DNA of 64,000 nucleotides from positions 10,851,001-10,915,000 of the forward strand of contig CM049410.1 in the NCBI GenBank assembly GCA_026929865.2, given 5' to 3'. The notes below the pieces were generated by a model, which saw only the letters and a program-made list of their open reading frames with translations, had not been told where the DNA came from and made no database searches. This stretch comes from Hyperoplus lanceolatus. Its lineage: Eukaryota > Chordata > Actinopteri > Uranoscopiformes > Ammodytidae. How positions within the stretch are numbered: position 1 is the first letter of the stretch; the number at the start of each line of letters is the position of its first letter. This document shows positions 25,681-35,357 of the stretch, piece by piece. The position numbers were made by a program, and so were the translations under genes.

Positions 25681-25968
25681 CGATGTACACAGCCTAGGCT
25701 CTGTAAACAGGCATGTTACTGGGTCAGTAGCTGCATGGTCAATACTTTTAAAGCTAAACTTTGTGCCTTGTCTCGTGCATCCTTCACTCAGCAGGATGAG
25801 CATCTCGCGGGGATGTCACTCAGACTTAGGAAACGATAACATTGAACTACACCATTAGCCGTGTCGCAGCTACTCACCATCAATATCCCCCAATGTGAAT
25901 TCGTCTCCTAATTCCGATAAAGTCGTGTCCATGTTCTCCATGGTGGAGATGTACTCTCCGCCGTCCAT
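7915..25968 (-). CDS. srebf2: Sterol regulatory element-binding protein 2 (SREBP-2), 20 coding exons
   Basis: Exons: 25968-25878, 19845-19436, 18870-18678, 18198-18044, 17863-17714, 17603-17322, 17004-16890, 16801-16650, 16266-16062, 15968-15793, 15443-15194, 15008-14839, 14688-14517, 14084-13967, 13854-13745, 13168-13036, 12871-12700, 10354-10178, 9014-8903, 8129-7915; they join to 1185 residues (human 1141). The protein is an ER-membrane-bound transcription factor that, when sterols are low, is moved by SCAP to the Golgi, cut by S1P and S2P, and activates cholesterol-synthesis genes. Visible parts: acidic activation segment (1-50, [20 protein letters not shown]); Gln/Pro/Thr-rich region; bHLH-zipper from about 392, with the family's special Tyr (about 406) in [11 protein letters not shown]2P motif DRSR-LLLC (531-538) opening membrane segment 1; short luminal loop; membrane segment 2 (about 586-615); C-terminal SCAP-binding region ending [22 protein letters not shown] marks it as type 2, not type 1. 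Donors of exons 13 and 15 are weak (GTTTG) but keep frame. Confidence 0.95.
10433..12400. repeat. Decayed repeat-rich part of srebf2 intron 17
   Basis: This intron stretch holds two copies of a G-run/C-run motif (about 10575-10605 and 11235-11265), a CA run (about 11020-11044), a 26-base poly-A (about 11738-11763), a second CA run (about 12222-12243) and a C-run (about 12266-12278). A sequence near 12340-12370 resembles, inverted, the one near 10515-10545, suggesting an old DNA transposon of about 1.9 kb. There is no intact coding frame. It ends just before the miR-33 hairpin. Superfamily not assigned. Confidence 0.4.
12427..12495 (-). ncRNA. mir33: miR-33 precursor hairpin, intronic in srebf2
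   Basis: On the minus strand, the intron between srebf2 exons 17 and 18 contains a hairpin. Its 5' arm (12490-12470) matches the mature miR-33-5p sequence, including seed TGCATTG. Its 3' arm (12450-12429, starting CAATGTGTCTGCAG) matches miR-33-3p with small differences from human. The loop is about 19 bases, and outer stem CTGTG pairs with ACAG. In mammals MIR33A lies in the equivalent SREBF2 intron, is co-transcribed with its host and represses ABCA1 and fatty-acid-oxidation genes. Position, strand and arm sequence all agree, so the call is firm; expression in this species is inferred. Confidence 0.96.
14789..14826. repeat. CA/TG microsatellite next to srebf2 exon 12 donor
   Basis: A slightly interrupted CA tract; on the srebf2 sense strand it is TG repeats beginning about 12 bases after the exon 12 donor (GTAAGT at 14838). 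Confidence 0.9.
18300..18535. repeat. Fragment of a dispersed fish repeat in srebf2 intron 3
   Basis: The stretch opening GGGCCTGAGCACAGACTGGTG and continuing to a short-range conserved TGGCACTGCC block resembles a family seen often in fish introns. No terminal duplication was found and the superfamily was not assigned. Confidence 0.35.
21431..22552. mobile_element. 1.1-kb TA-flanked inverted-repeat DNA element
   Basis: The ends are inverted copies of GGGGAAGGTGGGGTGATTTG (left 21431-21450, right complement ending 22552), each followed outward by TA, as in a TA target duplication. The subterminal motif GGGGTGATTTGTGC recurs internally near 21800 and as a palindrome near 22335-22370. A tetranucleotide run (GTAA)n at 21835-21857 and a possible second repeat (about 21858-22170) seem inserted inside. 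There is no intact transposase frame. It lies in srebf2 intron 1. TA flanks suggest a Tc1/mariner-like mover but this is not proven. Confidence 0.6.
25591..25675. repeat. (TG)42 microsatellite, srebf2 intron 1
   Basis: Uninterrupted TG dinucleotide tract of 85 bases about 200 bases downstream of srebf2 exon 1. Confidence 0.95.
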
Positions 25969-26179
25969 CCTGTCTGTCAGCAGCTCGCCGCTCCGGCTAT
26001 TACCGGAGGGGTCGCGGGGAGAGAAGCGACAAGGCTATTCTGCGGCTTTCAGACACGCCAACAACACCCTTGTCTGATAGTGAAGATGGTTCTCTCCCGG
26101 AACCACCGTTAACCAGCACTAGAGCCTCGAGGGAGGCAGATTTCTACGTCGAAAAACTCATTCACAACGATTTGTGCTT

Positions 26180-26310
26180 AAGACGTCGCCATCTTGTTTC
26201 ACGCTCATTACGTCATTCACAAACATAATCGGTGGGCCAAAGCGGTTTCTTATTGGCTCGTACCTAGCTGTTGTTGTCATGAGACCAGTATTCATTGTCC
26301 AATGACAACG
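26180..26310 (-). promoter_or_regulatory. Putative srebf2 promoter
   Basis: The region just upstream of srebf2 exon 1 holds, on the minus strand, CAAGATGGCG (26196-26187), a YY1-type motif usual just downstream of a start site; a CRE-like TGACGTAA (26215-26208); CCCACCGAT (26235-26227), similar to sterol-element half-sites; and a CCAAT box (26256-26252). On the plus strand there is another CCAAT (26299-26303). NF-Y boxes beside SRE-like sites are the known layout of sterol-regulated promoters, including mammalian SREBF2. The motifs are seen; their function is inferred. Confidence 0.5.
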
Positions 26311-26344
26311 TCGTGTTTGCCGTGGTCTGATAGTACGTCAACCA

Positions 26345-27062
26345 TCAGAAGCTTCTGTTTTTGAATAAACCGCGCCCCCCTGCCTTCATAAAAACAAGTA
26401 GGCGAATTAAGCACCTATGAAACCACGATGCCATGAATAGAAACATCGAATGAATACAAAAAAATATCTAATAAATACTGCAGGCATATTAAATCAATGT
26501 AATGCGTTATCGTGCTAAGATGTAATAGCTAGGCTACATGTGCCATTTTGAAAAGTATGTTTCCCTGAATGCAGATAAAATGTTACGTGCTCAGTAAAAA
26601 TCATAATAATGCAACACCATGTAACATTCATTAAAATTCCTATTGTCCATTCAAAGGCTACTAAATTGCTTTCAAGCATACAAATAGCATTCGTGAAAAA
26701 GTTGTCAGGTCATGTTGCAACAGTGCAACATAAAATACTCAATAAAGTCAAGTATTTCCAAGAAAGGTAATTATGTATTAGCTGTTGAATATACTTTAGT
26801 AGCCTACAGGATTTTTTTTTAAATTCACATGTAAAATAAGACATTTTATTTGTATATTTTTATTGATGCAACTTAGGAAAGATAACTAACGACTCAACAA
26901 CAGAAGACAAGAAACAATGTTATAATATTCAGTCATGAAAGAATACTGTCTTTGTTTATTTCACTGCAACAATGTTAACACGCTAGTGAACTGTTGATAC
27001 ACTGTATTGGTCAGGTGGCGCTTGATGTCCAAGACCAGTGTTAATACATAACTACCACGCTC
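26345..27062. other. Intergenic, no gene seen
   Basis: AT-rich sequence between the srebf2 promoter and the 3' side of the GTPase gene; no open frame of note. Confidence 0.5.
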
Positions 27063-27066
27063 TTAA

Positions 27067-27288
27067 AGGCCTACTTCACTGGTTGGAATATGAAGGTGAA
27101 CCCTACATTTCTCTTTCTGTGATGTCACAGAAAGAGAAATGTAGGGTTAGACAGTGAGACCATAAAACAGTCTTTTTGCCCTTTCTCAGGCTCGGATGAT
27201 CCGATTTATTTATTTTTTTTGCACATTTATACTTCTTAGGATCTCCGAGTTCAATACACCTTCATATTCCAACCGGTGAAGTAGGCCT
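27067..27288. mobile_element. piggyBac-like MITE with internal palindrome
   Basis: A 222-base element flanked by TTAA on both sides (27063-27066, 27289-27292). The terminal inverted repeats are about 32 bases, starting AGGCCTACTTCAC, with one mismatch seen. Inside, 27099-27148 is a perfect inverted repeat of two 24-base arms around a 2-base centre. TTAA target duplication is the mark of piggyBac-type transposition. No coding capacity. Confidence 0.78.
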
Positions 27289-28008
27289 TTAACTGTTTTA
27301 CATATTATATGATGTGAAACATTGCAATACAACCACCCATTGTCATCAGTCAGTGCAAACATTAGAGGTTTTGAAAATACTTTTACATGTTTATGTAGCA
27401 ATTTGTAATAAGTAAGAATAATTACATCAACACATCCTCAATCAGCAAACAAGATGGTGATTAAGAACATTTTATTATTTTCCATTTATATTTCTTCGAT
27501 TCTTCTTATGAAAGAAAAAGGTCAAATTATAAACCTTAATGAAATTCATACGACTCTTTCAAATGAGCTCACACGGACAGCAATTGGATTTTCTCTTCCT
27601 AAAAAACAGCACGAAGACATCAGGTTTAGTTACAAACCCACTAGTTGCCAGATGAATCTTAACCATATTCATAAATGTATTACTATTAAGATACAAATGT
27701 GTTTGAACTTGTTTGAAGAGAGAAAAATAAAGCAATGGTTTCACAAGTATATGCACCTCATATTTCGTTTTAGTCATCCCTCACAGCACTGCAAATTTCA
27801 CTGTACTCATTCCACAGCCTCAAACTGTTCTAACCAATATTTATGTCCACAAACTCTGCTTTCTTTTGTATACTGTAATTTTTACTTGTTCATACGATAT
27901 TGTTTTATAACAAAGATGCTAGCTGTGCATCTCTGAGGCTCAGGGAAGCTACTATGTAGCGTACTACTTTATCAGGAGGCTAGGAAAGAACACAAATATG
28001 ATCTCTCT

Positions 28009-30816
28009 CTACGACTCCTGTTTGTTCCAGTAGATCTCATAGGACTTCTTCTCTGAGTAACTGGCTTCTGTTGTCCCTGTGCCGCATCTAACTTTTTCCT
28101 TCACTACCTTCACCACCAGGCCGCCGGCCAGGGCGATGCCTGCTGCAGCCTGTCCTATTTCAGCCATTGCAGTGAGGATGCGGGTCGTTACGGCCACAGA
28201 GCCCCAGGGGTCTGACACCCTGCTAACCATTGACGCTACACTGGGCCCTGCTAACCCACATGCAACACCGGCAGCCACTGGTACAGCTGCAGCAGCACAC
28301 TGAGATGTCCCAGTGCCCGTAGCTACATTTCCTACAGTGGCTACTGCTGAAGCTAAACTACCCTGAGCAAAAGAAGCATTTGCTCCTACTGCAGCAGTAT
28401 CAGCTCCACCAAGGGCTGCTGTACTAAAAGCTGCTCCCTCCAGGGCCGCGCCTAAAGCCGCCCCAGCTCCCATGGTGCCTCCCACACCTGCTGCCACCCC
28501 AACGACAGACGCCCCAATGATGCTAACCTGCCCCAGGGCATCCAGAGCGCCTTCACTAACACTGGCAGCCTCAGCTCCAGTGACGGCTCCGATTGACCCA
28601 CCCAAAACCCCACCTGCCGCCGCCCCCAGAGCCACTGCGGTTTTCCCAGAGGCTGCGGCCACTATGGCCCCCACGGCTTTCCCGACACCAGTGCCCCCCG
28701 CTACGGACATACCCGCAAACTGACCGGCAGCAAAGCCAACTGAGGTCCCCATGAAAGATGCCCCCGCCGCGGCTGCTAGAGGGGCCGCCGCCCCAAACAC
28801 AGCCCCCACGGCCATACCCGTGGCTCCTGCAGCCACCAGGATTTTGACCCTCTGCAGCACCTTGGCAGAGAGCGCGGCCTCCCTTCTCATGTGGATCAAG
28901 GACGAACGGGAAGACTGTCGCCTGCTCAGGGCCCTACTATCGCCATCTCCCCGCCAGCATCTGAACCGGTCCCTACATCGCTCCACTCCGTCCCTCAGCA
29001 GACCAAAGGCGCTGCCTCTGCTCTCCTCTGTCCATCTCTCCACTCTAAAATCATCTTCATTTCCTCTTTCCATCTCTCTCCTCCTAAACCCTTGCGATGC
29101 TCTATCCATGCTCTCTGCTCTGTAGGACTCCAAGTCACACTTCTTTCGTTTTCCAAGTCTAGCCTGCTCTTCCATGCTTCCCCCTTGTTCTTGCCCCTCT
29201 GATTCCCTCAACATCCTTTCTTGCTCCTCCCTGATGGCAGCCTCTGCTTCTAAAAACACAGTATTGGTATAGAACCCTCTGTTAGTCTGCCTCACCATCG
29301 TGTCCACCTTCATTAAGAGTTCCCCAACCTGGATTGAGTTACTGGGGTCTTTGTTGTTGAGAACATGATATCTGCCCCCACACTTGTCAATCAGAGCCTT
29401 AAGCCCAGCAGGTGCAGTCCGACTAAGGTATTCTCCAATCCCTGTGCCCTCGAGGTCATCACCCCTAGTAAAAAGAACCACCGTGTGCTGACGGACTGCA
29501 TCCTCCCCAAATATCTTGCTCAGCTCGCAGGCTGCCTGGTTCTCGTTGTCTGTGTATCGTCCCAGTGGCACCACCAGGAGGAAAGCATGGGGCCCGGGGG
29601 CAGTGAGAGACACACATTTGGCTATCTCTGAATGGATCTGTTCCGTGCTGAGGTGAGTGTCCCCAAAACCCGGCATGTCCACCACCGTGATTCTCCTCAT
29701 CCTCTTCTGTGTGACAGTCTGGCTATCCCATCCCTCTGTGAGCTCAGTGGTCCCGAGCTGGCAAACCTGGGTTACAGAGCTGGCACTGATCTGTGATAGG
29801 AACTGCCCTCGGCCCAAGATGGTGTTCCCAGACGCACTCTTGCCAGATCCGGTCCTTCCGATAAGGACCAACCGGAGCTCTTCTTCACCCCACCTGCTTT
29901 GACAGTCGCCTCCATCCTCCATCATGTCAACTGGCTTCTGGTTCGCTTCCTCGTCCCCTAAAACAGAAATAGTAATTTAGCGACAAAAGCTGTTGTAAAG
30001 CATCACAAGGCACAAGTGCATCTTAAGATAATAAAAATAGCATGGAAAAGTTAATTTTTATCAAAGCAACCTGAGATTCCATAAGACCTAAGCAGTGTCA
30101 CAGGCTGATAGCTTCCATGCCACCCAATCTGCATTGATGTTGTTCATTTCTGTTATATAGTTTTTTTAATTTAATATTCTAATATTTTGAGATACTGGAT
30201 TTTTTCATGAGCTGTAAGCCATATTCATCAAAATTATACTTACATTTTTTTTTAGAAGAAGCTTGAAATATGTCACTTTAAGTGTATTAATCTATATTAA
30301 AGTAGTAGCTTTTTAATTAAATTACAGGGGGGAAATATTAACTTTTCCATGATATTCTATCTTAAACTTTTGAGATGCACCTGTATTGACAGCCAGCCAT
30401 CGAGAATTGTATTGTTGACACTGGTTCATAACGATGAAGGCTAAAGAAGTCATGTTTATGTGACACGAAACAGGCCTAGAAAAGTTAGTGTTTGTCAGGA
30501 AGCTTCTGGACAGAAACACAACATAACTGAATAGGTAAGCTAACGTTACATTCAAGTGAGCACAGGAAATAGCTAGCGTTACCCACTAGATTAAGCCTTA
30601 GATGGTTAGCCTTCCTTGTTATAACGCAATTAACCAAGCGTGACATCATTTAGTAACCACTGCCACCTATTAGCTAGCAACAAATATTGACAGCCGACGA
30701 ACTCCGCGTTGACAGGCTAACATAGCAAGTTGCTAACTTCTGACCGCATCTGACGGAAATAGCAACTATCACGACATTAAGGGATTACTCTTACCCGAAT
30801 CCAAGTTAAAATACAT
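28009..30816 (-). CDS. GIMAP/AIG1-family GTPase with long Ala/Gly-rich hydrophobic tail
   Basis: A short first exon (30816-30795, MYFNLDSG) joins at a GTAAG donor and TTTTAG acceptor to a large exon (29957-28009), giving 656 residues; a start at the internal ATG (29925) would give 638. Residues 33-240 form an AIG1 GTPase domain: P-loop GRTGSGKS (41-48), G3 DMPGFGD (101-107) and G4 TRGDD (171-175). A charged Arg/Glu-rich linker (about 245-365) follows. Then about 250 residues (376-629) consist almost only of Ala, Gly, Val and Ser, with repeated GxxxG/AxxxG spacing and few charges, ending in a basic tail. GIMAPs are GTP-switch scaffolds on membranes, many in immune cells; most carry at most one or two short membrane helices. 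The long tail is unusual and could insert in membranes as a helical bundle. The gene lies between ccdc134 and srebf2, same strand. The GTPase assignment is firm; the tail function is unknown. Confidence 0.88.
29958..30794 (-). other. Intron 1 of the GIMAP-like gene
   Basis: The intron is bounded by GTAAGAG (minus strand, from 30794) and TTTTAG (ending 29958). It contains AT-rich sequence with no recognised repeat. Confidence 0.6.
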
Positions 30817-31021
30817 CTCTCAGCTTGTTAAAAAGAGGTCGTTTCGTCTCTGCGTTCAAGCTTATCATCTTCTGAATGTAGCCAAAGAAGCTACAAGCAG
30901 GGTCGAGCTCTCTAACTCGGTTCAGCCAAAACAAAAACATTGGGCTGTAGTTGGAGAAAAGTTGGCGGCTGCCTGCCCTCTGTTGGCTGATCGTTCAACT
31001 AGCTCTCGAGCGCCCATATAC

Positions 31022-31840
31022 ATCAAATACAGATGTTGATGTCGTTTAACATCACTGATATCAGAGTCACTTTATTACATTAAATTTGATAACAAAATGG
31101 CTTGTTCATTCTGCAGCAGTGATATTCTCTCTGAATATACATGTAGTTTTATAACAGTCGTAATACTATATCAAAATAACATCAACTTCAATTACATAGA
31201 TTTGAACCATTAAAATATTTAAATTTATACAAGGGGGGGGGGGGGGGGGGGAAGAATATCTAACACAGAAACAGATGGGGGGCTGCAAGATGAAGGGTCA
31301 TATATTCTATTTCTGCATATTTTCCCAACAGTATTAAATAATTCTCACAACTAAGGATCAATAAAGTGACACAACTACAGAGATTGGTGTCAAAATAATT
31401 ACTACTTGTTTCAAACAGATTTGAACATGTGTAAAAAGAAAATTTACTGATGCTTCCCTTTCATGGTGATGAATTAGAATTCTTCATAGAGACTGTTAAA
31501 TAATGAAGCATTGAATATATACCATTATACTGGCATTTAGAAAAACAAAACACAAGATCTGTACTTTTAACTTTTAGCAGCAATATGAACATGAATCTTC
31601 ATTTACACAAACATCCCTTGAGAAATCTCTTTACAAAAAGAGATTTAGAAAAATGATCAAAAACTTTGTTTCGTCATCAATTCAAGCTTTCTAACCAGAA
31701 ACCGGCTGAATTTAATGAGGCTAGGTCTATTTAACATTTGGCAACAACGCAAGTTTGAAGCACATGGTCTTTAGACACATTAAATATATTGACATGACAC
31801 AATACAGCAGGGTTGGGCAAAGTTCTGATTCTGAAGCAAA
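31022..31840. other. Intergenic, no gene seen
   Basis: AT-rich spacer between the ccdc134 3' end and the GTPase promoter, holding a G-homopolymer of about 19 bases (31233-31251). Confidence 0.5.
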
Positions 31841-31846
31841 TTTATT
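31841..31846 (-). terminator. Candidate poly(A) signal of ccdc134
   Basis: AATAAA on the minus strand about 370 bases past the ccdc134 stop. Unproven without transcript data. Confidence 0.35.
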
Positions 31847-32216
31847 ATTACCAAAATTGCTGATATTCCAAAGTACAGTTATGTTATCCTCAAGTTCTCA
31901 AAATAGAGTTTCCCTTATCAGCTCCTATTCTGGGGACGTCTTTTACCTCTTATGCAAGGTCAAATTGATCAATTACACATCACTGTAGATGATGTACAGC
32001 AATTCAGGTCTTTGTCAGAAACTGACTAAACCTCCACTTCCGCTTCACTTTTTTTGTGTCCCTCTTGTTTTCAACAGAGCACCTTGCTTTTGTACAAGCG
32101 ATGACATTATATCCTTTACTGTCATGGGAGTCTGCAAGGCAAGCAACCCCATATGGACTGAGCGAGTGCTCTGTCTCCTCTGCTGTGCTCTCCACAAGCA
32201 CTGAGGTGGTGCAGCG

Positions 32217-34405
32217 CTATAGCTCGGTGCGGGAGCGAGAGATACGAGGGCCTTTCCTGATCTCTTTCCTCTTCTCTTCTTTCCTCCTCCTCTTCTCCTC
32301 CTCCCTCAGGATCTTCTGGAATGCTTCAGCAGTGTGTAGCACCTGGAGCAGAGAAGCAAGAGGGCGAGAAAAAAAATCAAGGCTATGCGAGAGCTGGTGT
32401 AATGCAACAGAGTGATAAAGCAAATATATGTACGCGTAGCCGCAGTTAGTGGCTGCAAAGGTGTAACTAGTGGCAGCTAAGAGGCAGCTAGTGGATCACT
32501 CTGAAAGTCAATGGGTGTTTGGGAAGACATAAAGAGAGACTTTGTGTGGTGGTGCAAAATGGATACGTTTTACTTACATCGTCCCTCTCTGTGCGGTACG
32601 GGTTCGTAAAGTCTGGGGCTTTCTCTGTTATTCCCAGCTCCTGGGACATCTGAGAGATGAGTGGAATAGACAGATGACAGAGTAAACAACGGGGGCACAT
32701 TATCATGTCTTCAATAGAAACAAGTTATGGAATAGATACTGTTGCTTATTCTACAGCTACTTCAGCTAAAGCAGAGGGATGCAATTTGGCAGGCAAGCAG
32801 ATGCAGACAAAACTTAAATTTTCTACTGTGTATTAAAGCTTATTAATTCATTTTATAATGACCTCTTTAGCAATTATGAGCTACATGAAATGAAGAAGAC
32901 TATTATGGGGTTACTGAGGCATAATTGAGGTCTTGATGCACTCTTTGTAGGTGCTAACTGCTGCTGCTGCTGTTTCCAGTCTCTGGAATTAATCCACAAT
33001 ATAATCCTTTTGGCACATTGCTAAGGTCACAGATTAATCCTGTAAGAGTTCAGTTCATTAACCCATGCATTAAATAGGAAATACCATTTTATAAGCTTTG
33101 CTCTTTTCAGCTTCAATACACCATGGACCAATTTGATGACAAGCGACAGATTTTGGAGAGAGGTTTTAGCTGACGCTGTTGACGTAATGTGCAATGACAT
33201 GACAGCAGATTGCACTTAAATCTGCATATTTCTCCATGTTCTCGCTACTATACCCTCCCAAAGAGAAATATGTAATGCATTTCATCAAGCATTTACAGTG
33301 TATTGAATTTTGCACCCATATTTCACAAAAGGGCTTAAACTGTAAAATGTGAAAAAAATAAATAAACTGGACAAAAAACTCATGACAATACCATTATCGT
33401 CAATTTACACACGTTACAATACAGGACAGGAGAGGATGCTTGTCAGCTCTTACAAGTGAGAGGACGTGTTGGTGGGCTCCTCCTGTGAAAACCCCCGTCT
33501 GATTACAGAAATGCAGGCCCCAGCGCAGCAGACCGCCCCAGTCAGGGTTTCGGTCGTAGTAGTGGTGGACAATGCGGGGGAAACGCAACGCCACGTCACC
33601 AAAGAACGCTGTATTCTCCACCACATGGGAATACGCTTCAGAGAGATCGAAGAAACAAAGAAACCTGGTTGGTTAGTGAGAAGAAATACATTTTGATTAT
33701 TTAGAATATGTATTCTGTATTTAAGATGACAAAACACACATAACATGCTGATAAATCCAACAAGGTGAAAAGTGCATCTCAAGCATGGTAACACTCAAAT
33801 AAGGTCCTGGGGGTTGAATAATAATGATGCTGTTAAAATAAAAAGGTTTATATGAGCAGAGCAAGAAAAATAGGCGTTAGCATGGACCAGACCTTCTTTG
33901 ATCTTGTCATCCATGGGGAAAGGGTCATCGGGCTGCATGTTGGCCACAACCAGGATCTGTCTGGAGTCCTCCAACACCTGGAGAATGAGGGATGAGAATT
34001 GACGCAACTTTTACAGCACAGGTTCAGGTGGATTCTAGTCTGGCTTGACCACTTCCGCCAGCGTCTATTAAGCGCTGGCGTCGGCAAACAACGCTATGCC
34101 TCCATTGGCTGCTTCCCGGGGTTAGCCCCGCCGTAGATGATTGTGATTGGTTTAAAGAAATAAAAACAGGCCAGCCCAGTTTCCCCCCCGAATAGACGGC
34201 TCTAAACGGAGTGCTTCCAGACCATACTACTTGCTGTAGTTTGGTCTGGCTTTGCGAGACTAGGTGGATTCTAAAAGGACAAGCAACAAGTGCTGAAAAC
34301 ATTTAGGTTTGGAAGAAGGAAGTGATTTAGGTTAAGAAGTTTGGATAATTAAGATAAACTACTGGGGACATTTTACATCAAACAGTTGTGTTGCTTTCAA
34401 ACTGG

Positions 34406-34454
<49 letters not shown>

Positions 34455-34846
34455 GCTATAGAAATGCTGACAATGTGTTTCATCCACTGAAGGTTGACTA
34501 TGCAGGATGTCCTTGAGACATACAAAATGCATAGAATACTATCCTCTTGGGAAACTAAGGCATACTGTAAAGCAACGCTTAGGGGCTTTAGTGTGAGCCA
34601 ATAGGCCTCCAAGCAGCAAATTAACATTCAGATGAATGCAGGGAAACATGCTGATCACTGTGATCGTTGGATTTGACGCTTCTGATGCGCTGTTGGCCTG
34701 CTAAACCTTCTCACCCTTCCATTGGCTGAAATCACAAGACGGGCGAGCCCTGGGAAATAACTGTTACCAGTTGTCTCGATACCAGTGGCCTTTGTGCTTG
34801 ATTTTACTGCTGCCCAAAGATGTGAGTAAATGATGCGAGTGCGCAT

Positions 34847-34921
<75 letters not shown>

Positions 34922-35323
34922 ACCTTGAAGAGCCCTTTGAGCATGATGTCGATGATCTTGTACTGCTGGTTGATGTCATTCAGTTCGACCAGATTCTTGA
35001 GCGCGTTCAGCTGATCCTTCCTCTTGGTCTCAAAGAACCGTTTGTCTGATGAGAGGAGGTCAAGAAAAAGAACACACACACACAGACCGTCCCACATGGG
35101 TATGACTCGCCCAAACGCTCACTCTGGCACCCATCTGTCACATTACAAAGGCACAGAAACATTTTCACTAGCACGCACACAGCCATGCAGACACAGGCAC
35201 ACTTGACAGGATAAGGATACATATCTCCAAGCTGGAGTCGTGTCTGGGCCTGGCATTGTCCGAGTCGGCCCAGCCCAGGGCGGCAGTGGCCAGTGCCAAC
35301 ACCACCGCACACACACTCCGCAT
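32217..35323 (-). CDS. ccdc134: Coiled-coil domain-containing protein 134, 6 coding exons
   Basis: Exons 35323-35221, 35045-34924, 33977-33893, 33635-33454, 32649-32578 and 32342-32217 join to 229 residues, the same length as human CCDC134. Residues 1-18 are a signal peptide ([18 protein letters not shown]). Recognised blocks: [65 protein letters not shown], and a Lys/Arg/Glu coiled coil ending [12 protein letters not shown]. The family is a secretory-pathway protein, reported as an ER-resident partner in glycoprotein biogenesis and as a secreted cytokine-like factor. The C-terminal RTEL is a KDEL-like retrieval signal (human has QSEL). The start codon lies in an exon that also has 34 bases of 5' UTR after a TTCTTAG acceptor (35358). 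A MITE and a 71-base TG tract lie in intron 2. All junctions keep frame. Confidence 0.95.
34036..34262 (-). mobile_element. hAT-like MITE, copy 2, in ccdc134 intron 2
   Basis: This is a reverse-oriented copy of the 5309-5534 element, about 95% identical by eye. It is flanked by GGTGGATTC on both sides (34027-34035, 34263-34271). The insertion ends about 60 bases upstream of the exon 3 acceptor of ccdc134, so it lies in the branch-point neighbourhood. Confidence 0.82.
34407..34452. repeat. (CA)23 microsatellite, ccdc134 intron 2
   Basis: Uninterrupted CA dinucleotides. Confidence 0.95.
34849..34919. repeat. (AC)35 microsatellite abutting ccdc134 exon 2 donor
   Basis: On the ccdc134 sense strand this is a TG tract that begins 4-5 bases after the GT of the exon 2 donor (34923-34922). 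Confidence 0.95.
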
Positions 35324-35357
35324 GGTCACCAGGGGTCGGCAGAGAGGCACTCTTCTT

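Noticed and set aside
27454..27936. 160-codon open frame on the plus strand
   Set aside because: AT-rich, no family resemblance, no promoter or splice context; it lies opposite the probable 3' UTR side of the GTPase gene.
28472..29202. Several plus-strand frames opposite the GTPase gene
   Set aside because: They are shadows of its Ala/Gly-rich GC-rich coding sequence.
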